A DNA stretch of 10,268 nt from an uncultured Pelagibacteraceae bacterium (GTDB taxonomy: Bacteria; Pseudomonadota; Alphaproteobacteria; Pelagibacterales; Pelagibacteraceae): contig CACAEM010000018.1 of the NCBI GenBank assembly GCA_902531455.1, positions 1-10,268 of the forward strand. The letters run 5' to 3'. Under the pieces are notes generated by a model that was not told where the DNA came from, did not search any database, and worked only from the letters and a program-made list of their open reading frames with translations. Numbering within the stretch: the first letter of the stretch is position 1; each line of letters starts with the position of its first letter. Made by a program: the position numbers and the translations under genes. Of this stretch, positions 7,194 through 10,268 are shown in pieces.

Positions 7194-8894
7194 ATGAGCA
7201 CACAAAATATTAATAATTTAGTCGAACTGTTTTTTATTAATTATAAAAAACAAAAAAAAGACAATATTCTTTTAACATCCTTAAAAGACACTAGAAATTG
7301 TTTTACGTGGGAAAAAACATTCCATTCAATTAAAAAACTTTCTTCAGAAATTAAAAAATATTTAAATAAAGGTGATAGATGTTTATTAATTTCAGAAAAT
7401 AGACCTGAGTGGTTTATAACAGATCTTTCTGTAATGTTATCAGGAGCTATTACTGTACCCGCTTATACAACTTATGCAGAGAAAGATTATGAATATATAA
7501 TTGAAAATTGTAATCCAAAATTAATATTTGTTTCAAATCAAGAACAATTCAACAAAGTAAAAGATATTATTAAAAAAAAAAGTTTTATTACTAAAATTTT
7601 TTCTTTTGAAGAATTAGATATAAGTGAGGATGACTATTTAAACATTAATAAATTATTCTCTAATTTAGATTATCAAGATATAAACGTGCCAGACTTATCA
7701 ATTAAAAGAAATGATCCAGCTTGTATTATTTATACTTCAGGAACACAAGGTAACCCAAAAGGTGTAATCTTAAGTCATGGTGGAATTTTAAATAATTGTG
7801 ATGGTGCACTCGATATATTGAAACCTTTGCTAACAGATCAGACTAGATTTTTAACCTGGTTGCCTCTTTCACACTCTTATGAACACACTGTTCAATTTGT
7901 TCAAATAAGTATTGGAGCGAAAATATTCTATGCAGAAAGTATTGAGAAATTAATAAAAAATATGAACGATTGTAAACCTCAACTAATGACTGCAGTTCCT
8001 AGGTTTTATCAAAATTTATTTCAAAAGATTAATGTAAGTTTTAACAAAGTAACAGGTTTAAAGAAAAAACTAATATTAAAAATGTTAGAACTAGGAACCA
8101 AAAAAATAAATAAAAAATCTTTAACAATTTTAGAAAAATTAATTGATAATATATTGGAAAAAATAGTAAGAAAAAAAATCAAAAGTCAATTTGGAGGTGA
8201 GCTTAAAACTTTCGTTTCTGGCGGTGGAGCCCTTGATAAAGAAGTTGGTATTTTCTTAAATGCTATAGGACTTCCTACTTTACAAGGTTATGGCTTAACC
8301 GAAACCTCTCCAGTTGTAAGTTGTAATCCAATTGATGATATTAGGGTTGAGACTGTAGGACCCCCATTTAAGGGGAATGAAGTAAAAATAGCCTCAGATG
8401 GAGAAATTTTAGTAAAAGGTGAAAATGTGATGTTAGGTTATTGGAATAATGAGGAAGAAACTAACAAAGTTTTAAAAGATGGTTGGTTACATACAGGAGA
8501 TATTGGAATTTTTGAGAATGGTTACTTAAAAATTACTGACAGAAAAAAAGATATTTTGATCACTCCTGGTGGAGATAATATTTCTCCAGTCAAAATAGAA
8601 AATGAATTGTCAAATTCAAAATTTATTGATCAATCAATCGTTTATGGAGATAATAAACCGTATTTAGTCGCTTTATTAGTTCTATCTGATGACAATATAA
8701 AAGTAACACAAGATCAAATTAAAAAAGAATTAGAAATTATAAATAAAAATCTTTCTAGAATAGAAAATATAAAAAAATTTTTTATAATTAATGAAAAATT
8801 TTCAATTGAGAATGGAATGTTAACTCCAACTTTAAAACTAAAAAGATATAAAATAATTAAAAAATATAAAAACGAATTTGAAAAACTTTATTAA
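7194..8894 (+). CDS. Long-chain fatty acyl-CoA synthetase (AMP-forming)
   Basis: A 566-aa adenylate-forming enzyme that activates fatty acids with ATP and CoA, for uptake or beta-oxidation or for lipid recycling. It belongs to the long-chain synthetase group (COG1022-like). Motifs in order are the phosphate-binding loop TSGTQGNPKG at 181-190, PLSHSYEH near 224, GYGLTETSP at 365-373, WLHTGD at 431-436 and DRKKD at 449-453. The C-terminal lysine-bearing LTPTLKLKR at about 543-551 is usual for this group and supplies the adenylation lysine. The loop has Q where TSGTTG is most common. No signal peptide is seen. ATG lies 7 nt after tRNA-Leu with no Shine-Dalgarno sequence, so translation may depend on an end created by tRNA 3' processing. 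Chain-length preference cannot be told. Confidence 0.92.
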   Translation: MSTQNINNLVELFFINYKKQKKDNILLTSLKDTRNCFTWEKTFHSIKKLSSEIKKYLNKGDRCLLISENRPEWFITDLSVMLSGAITVPAYTTYAEKDYEYIIENCNPKLIFVSNQEQFNKVKDIIKKKSFITKIFSFEELDISEDDYLNINKLFSNLDYQDINVPDLSIKRNDPACIIYTSGTQGNPKGVILSHGGILNNCDGALDILKPLLTDQTRFLTWLPLSHSYEHTVQFVQISIGAKIFYAESIEKLIKNMNDCKPQLMTAVPRFYQNLFQKINVSFNKVTGLKKKLILKMLELGTKKINKKSLTILEKLIDNILEKIVRKKIKSQFGGELKTFVSGGGALDKEVGIFLNAIGLPTLQGYGLTETSPVVSCNPIDDIRVETVGPPFKGNEVKIASDGEILVKGENVMLGYWNNEEETNKVLKDGWLHTGDIGIFENGYLKITDRKKDILITPGGDNISPVKIENELSNSKFIDQSIVYGDNKPYLVALLVLSDDNIKVTQDQIKKELEIINKNLSRIENIKKFFIINEKFSIENGMLTPTLKLKRYKIIKKYKNEFEKLY

Positions 8895-8913
8895 AAATTT
8901 TAAAAAACACTTT

Positions 8914-8942
8914 ATAAATAGCGATTTATTTAACTTTTTTTT
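8914..8942 (+). terminator. Possible weak intrinsic terminator after the acyl-CoA synthetase
   Basis: A perfect 6-bp stem ATAAAT/ATTTAT with loop AGCG (8914-8929) is followed 5 nt later by eight T residues (8935-8942). It lies 19 bp after the stop codon, which is the right place. The stem is all A/T and the T-run is offset, so it is weak by normal standards and could arise by chance in this composition. Confidence 0.3.
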
Positions 8943-9001
8943 AATTAATTAAAAAAAATAAAAAATTAATTTTTTAAAATTTTTTATAAAAAATTATATG
9001 T

Positions 9002-9030
9002 TTGACATAACTATCCAAAAAAAATAAAAA
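9002..9030 (+). promoter_or_regulatory. Candidate sigma-70 promoter for the Lys/Ala-rich micro-gene
   Basis: A perfect -35 consensus TTGACA (9002-9007) is followed after a 17-bp spacer by TAAAAA (9025-9030), which matches four of six -10 bases. The predicted start of transcription is about 9037, just before the stem-loop at 9040. The A/T-only tract directly upstream would suit an UP element. The -10 is weak, so the promoter is probable rather than certain. Confidence 0.5.
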
Positions 9031-9039
9031 TTAGTTATT

Positions 9040-9060
9040 AACGAATCATAAAGATTCGTT
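9040..9060 (+). promoter_or_regulatory. 5' leader stem-loop
   Basis: AACGAATC (9040-9047) pairs perfectly with GATTCGTT (9053-9060) across the loop ATAAA. If transcription starts near 9037 this hairpin lies at the extreme 5' end of the message, 10 nt ahead of the Shine-Dalgarno site. Hairpins in that place are known to protect mRNA from 5'-end-dependent decay. It is not a terminator for the + strand, since A-rich rather than T-rich sequence follows. Confidence 0.6.
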
Positions 9061-9070
9061 TATAAAAAAA

Positions 9071-9075
9071 GGGAG
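9071..9075 (+). promoter_or_regulatory. Shine-Dalgarno site GGGAG
   Basis: GGGAG with the GGAG core lies 6 nt before the ATG at 9082. It is the only clear Shine-Dalgarno sequence I see before any gene in the window, and it fixes the start of the 27-residue open reading frame. Confidence 0.7.
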
Positions 9076-9081
9076 CTAAAG

Positions 9082-9165
9082 ATGGCTAAAAGAAAAAAAA
9101 AAGCTGCTAAAAAGAAAACTAAGAAAAAAGCTAAGAAAAAAGCTAAAAAGAAAAAAAGAAGATAG
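9082..9165 (+). CDS. 27-residue Lys/Ala-rich basic micro-protein (unrecognised)
   Basis: An ATG to TAG frame of 27 codons. The product has 17 Lys, 3 Arg, 5 Ala and one Thr apart from Met, with no acidic or hydrophobic core residue. After MAKRKKKAA it runs in four-residue steps KKKT-KKKA-KKKA-KKKK and ends in RR. I do not recognise a named family; the composition resembles histone H1-like C-terminal tails and bacterial H1-like proteins, suggesting DNA, RNA or ribosome binding by charge. Support comes from GGGAG 6 nt before ATG, the upstream TTGACA box and leader hairpin, and a strong terminator beginning 22 bp after the stop. An open frame in A-rich DNA is weak evidence by itself, so a small RNA is the main alternative. 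It converges on carD, whose N-terminus is also lysine-rich. Confidence 0.65.
   Translation: MAKRKKKAAKKKTKKKAKKKAKKKKRR
9109..9156 (+). repeat. 12-bp coding tandem repeat (KKKx units)
   Basis: The unit AAGAAAAAAGCT occurs twice exactly at 9121-9132 and 9133-9144. Diverged copies lie on each side (9109-9120 and 9145-9156), giving the KKKT, KKKA, KKKA, KKKK periodicity of the micro-protein. The exact DNA copies suggest growth by replication slippage in multiples of a codon. Confidence 0.75.
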
Positions 9166-9187
9166 TTTAGTATTCTTTTTAACTAAT

Positions 9188-9227
9188 AACGCTTCTCATA
9201 GCGCTTGCGTGGGAAGCGTTTTTTTTT
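9188..9227 (+). terminator. Strong intrinsic terminator of the micro-gene
   Basis: AACGCTTC (9188-9195) pairs with GAAGCGTT (9213-9220); a T-G and a C-G pair extend the stem to 10 bp, with a 13-nt GC-containing loop. A run of nine T (9219-9227) follows at once. It stands out as one of the few GC-rich spots in the region. The T-run overlaps the stop codon of convergent carD (9226-9228). On the minus strand no T-tract follows the stem, so it acts mainly for + strand transcription. Confidence 0.9.
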
Positions 9228-10062
9228 ATTCAGTTAGTTCTTGATTTATTGGTTCTTCAATTACTTGTTTTTCTTCAACCTTTTGTACTTGTTTCTCTAA
9301 GTTTCTCTTCAAGGCTTTGTCTAGTTTTTTTTGAGCATCTTCTAAACTCGATCCCATCACGATTTGGAATTCAGTTAATAGTCTGTCGTAAGCTTTTTCA
9401 AATAATTGTCTTTCACTGTAAGACTGATCAATCATAATATCATCACCTTTATTTAAGTCTCTTACAACCTCAGCTAAATCATAAATCTTACCTGATGATA
9501 TTTTAGCTTCATACTCCTGTGCTCTTCTGCTCCACATTGATCTTTTTATTTTTGGTTTACTTTTTAAGATGCTTACACATTTATTTATCTGGTTTATTGT
9601 TGCTAATGGTCTCAGATGTGACTGTTTATTAACTGGTACCATTCCATTTGCTTTATCTTTATCAAATTTAAGAATGTAAGTTTCAACGTCAATTCCACCT
9701 ATATTGATTTTTTTGATTTCTGTAATTTGTCCCACACCATGTTTTGGATAAACCACGTGATCCTTTATTTTAAATAATCTTTTTTCTGTCTCTTGTTTTT
9801 TAACTTTTTTGATTTCGGGTTTCTGCTCATTATTTTTAGGTATTCTTAATGGGTCAGATTTAACCTCAATTTTTTCTTTTTTTTTTGTTTCTTTTGTTAT
9901 TTTCTTCTTATTTAATTCTTTTTTGAATCTTGTTACTTTTTTAACTTTAATTGTTTTAGAAACTTTTTTTAACTTAGCGATTTTTTTTATCTTTTTAGCT
10001 TTTTTTTTAGTAACCTTTTTGGTCTTTTTATTATTCAAGATTTTCTTTAAAATATTTTTCAT
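9226..10062 (-). CDS. carD: CarD/CdnL-family transcription regulator with lysine-rich N-terminal extension
   Basis: A 278-aa protein whose residues about 95-250 form a CarD/CdnL module. The RNA-polymerase beta-interacting part is [17 protein letters not shown], then the MVPV and LRPL blocks; the helical C-terminal DNA-contact part carries [14 protein letters not shown] and [14 protein letters not shown]. CarD proteins stabilise open promoter complexes, often at rRNA promoters. Typical alphaproteobacterial members are about 170 aa. The excess here is mainly residues 1-94, where 39 are Lys and only 2 are Arg, in runs such as [13 protein letters not shown], plus a Glu/Gln-rich tail of about 25 residues. 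The first internal Met lies within the domain, so the tail is lost only if a non-ATG start is used. The start overlaps the ferredoxin gene by 32 bp. Function call is firm; the role of the tail is unknown. Confidence 0.9.
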   Translation of the reverse strand: MKNILKKILNNKKTKKVTKKKAKKIKKIAKLKKVSKTIKVKKVTRFKKELNKKKITKETKKKEKIEVKSDPLRIPKNNEQKPEIKKVKKQETEKRLFKIKDHVVYPKHGVGQITEIKKINIGGIDVETYILKFDKDKANGMVPVNKQSHLRPLATINQINKCVSILKSKPKIKRSMWSRRAQEYEAKISSGKIYDLAEVVRDLNKGDDIMIDQSYSERQLFEKAYDRLLTEFQIVMGSSLEDAQKKLDKALKRNLEKQVQKVEEKQVIEEPINQELTE

Positions 10063-10268
10063 ATTTATTTTCTACGTCTTTAAATTTTTCGTGATCCGCT
10101 GGTGGATCTTTTTTCTCACTAATGTTCGGCCATAAATCAGCATATTTTTTATTTATATCCAACCATTTTTCTTGCTTATCATCATTATCGGATATAATGG
10201 CATCTACTGGACATTCTGGCTCACAAACGCCACAATCTATACACTCATCGGGTTTAATTACAAGCATA
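10031..10268 (-). CDS. fdxA: FdxA-like ferredoxin (7Fe type), 5' end cut by window edge
   Basis: Partial gene: the frame stays open to the right end of the window and the first visible Met is internal. The visible part, [19 protein letters not shown], matches the middle of FdxA-type ferredoxins, where the usual N-terminal third (about 30 residues with the 3Fe-4S ligands) comes before it. The motif [12 protein letters not shown] is a CxxCxxCxxxCP 4Fe-4S site. The C-terminal part with [11 protein letters not shown] and VENKYEKYF is the extension typical of alphaproteobacterial FdxA. It is a small soluble electron carrier; its partner is not shown here. Its last 32 bp overlap the start of carD, so the two are probably one operon, an order found in other alphaproteobacteria. 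Confidence 0.88.
   Translation of the reverse strand, partial: MLVIKPDECIDCGVCEPECPVDAIISDNDDKQEKWLDINKKYADLWPNISEKKDPPADHEKFKDVENKYEKYFKENLE

Larger units (their letters stand above)
8895..9081. other. 187-bp AT-rich intergenic region with a 65-base G/C-free tract
   Basis: This is the longest non-coding stretch in the window. From 8935 to 8999 there is no G or C at all: long A and T runs in alternating blocks, including an 18-bp perfect palindrome AATTTTTTATAAAAAATT (8978-8995). Such A-tract DNA is expected to be bent or rigid. It lies just upstream of the TTGACA box at 9002, where UP elements contact the RNA polymerase alpha subunit. No other coding frame is convincing here. Confidence 0.7.

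Noticed and set aside
8935..8999. A/T-only tract as a replication origin or attachment site
   Set aside because: No DnaA-box cluster, no direct repeats and no integrase nearby; promoter-upstream DNA is the simpler reading.
9040..9060. Leader hairpin read as a terminator for upstream transcription
   Set aside because: The stem is followed on the + strand by TATAAAAAAA, not a T-run.
9249..9437. Open frame of 62 codons on the + strand inside carD
   Set aside because: Complement of conserved CarD coding sequence; the apparent protein reflects that composition.
9809..10135. Phe/Leu-rich + strand frame of 108 codons that looks like a membrane protein
   Set aside because: It is the complement of the lysine-rich carD 5' end (AAA runs read as TTT) and crosses into ferredoxin; no start signals.

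Overview
The window looks like chromosomal DNA from a streamlined, very AT-rich alphaproteobacterium, most likely of the SAR11/Pelagibacterales type. This is inferred from protein content and gene style, not from a marker gene. The pointers are A/T-dominated coding sequence, intergenic gaps of often 0-60 bp, overlapping genes, almost no Shine-Dalgarno (SD) sequences, and alphaproteobacterial neighbourhoods: argH-small lipoprotein-lysA divergent from a TlpA-like thioredoxin, coq7-dsbB-yqaA, and ferredoxin-carD. I see no mobile element, phage gene, CRISPR array or foreign-looking island.

Layout. Position 1-133 is the 3' end of dnaN on the + strand, whose stop overlaps the stop of a convergent minus-strand operon. 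That operon (reading from 3593 down to 130) is argH, a 53-residue LptM-like lipoprotein gene, lysA and plsC: the last step of arginine synthesis, an outer-membrane assembly lipoprotein, the last step of lysine synthesis, and phospholipid acylation. Only 23 bp away and divergent, 3617-4800 holds a TlpA-like thioredoxin and an alpha/beta-hydrolase esterase that overlap by ATGA, followed by an HNH endonuclease-family gene (4847-5431). The HNH stop abuts the stop of a minus-strand cluster: coq7 (ubiquinone synthesis), dsbB (periplasmic disulfide formation, which needs quinone) and a DedA/YqaA-type membrane protein. Divergent from that cluster lies tRNA-Leu(CAA), followed after 7 nt by a long-chain acyl-CoA synthetase.

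The right end is the most distinctive part. An intergenic stretch with 65 consecutive A/T bases leads into a TTGACA box, a short 5' stem-loop, the clearest SD of the window, and a 27-residue open reading frame made almost only of Lys, Ala and Arg. A strong intrinsic terminator follows at once. Its T-tract contains part of the stop codon of the convergent carD gene. The predicted CarD protein carries a roughly 94-residue lysine-rich N-terminal extension ahead of its RNA-polymerase-interacting domain, and its start lies inside the 3' end of a 7Fe-type ferredoxin gene cut off by the window edge.

Most of the window is ordinary housekeeping. The parts that merit follow-up are the Lys/Ala micro-gene with its complete expression module, the basic tail on CarD, the tRNA-to-acyl-CoA-synthetase junction, and the overlapping LptM-like gene.
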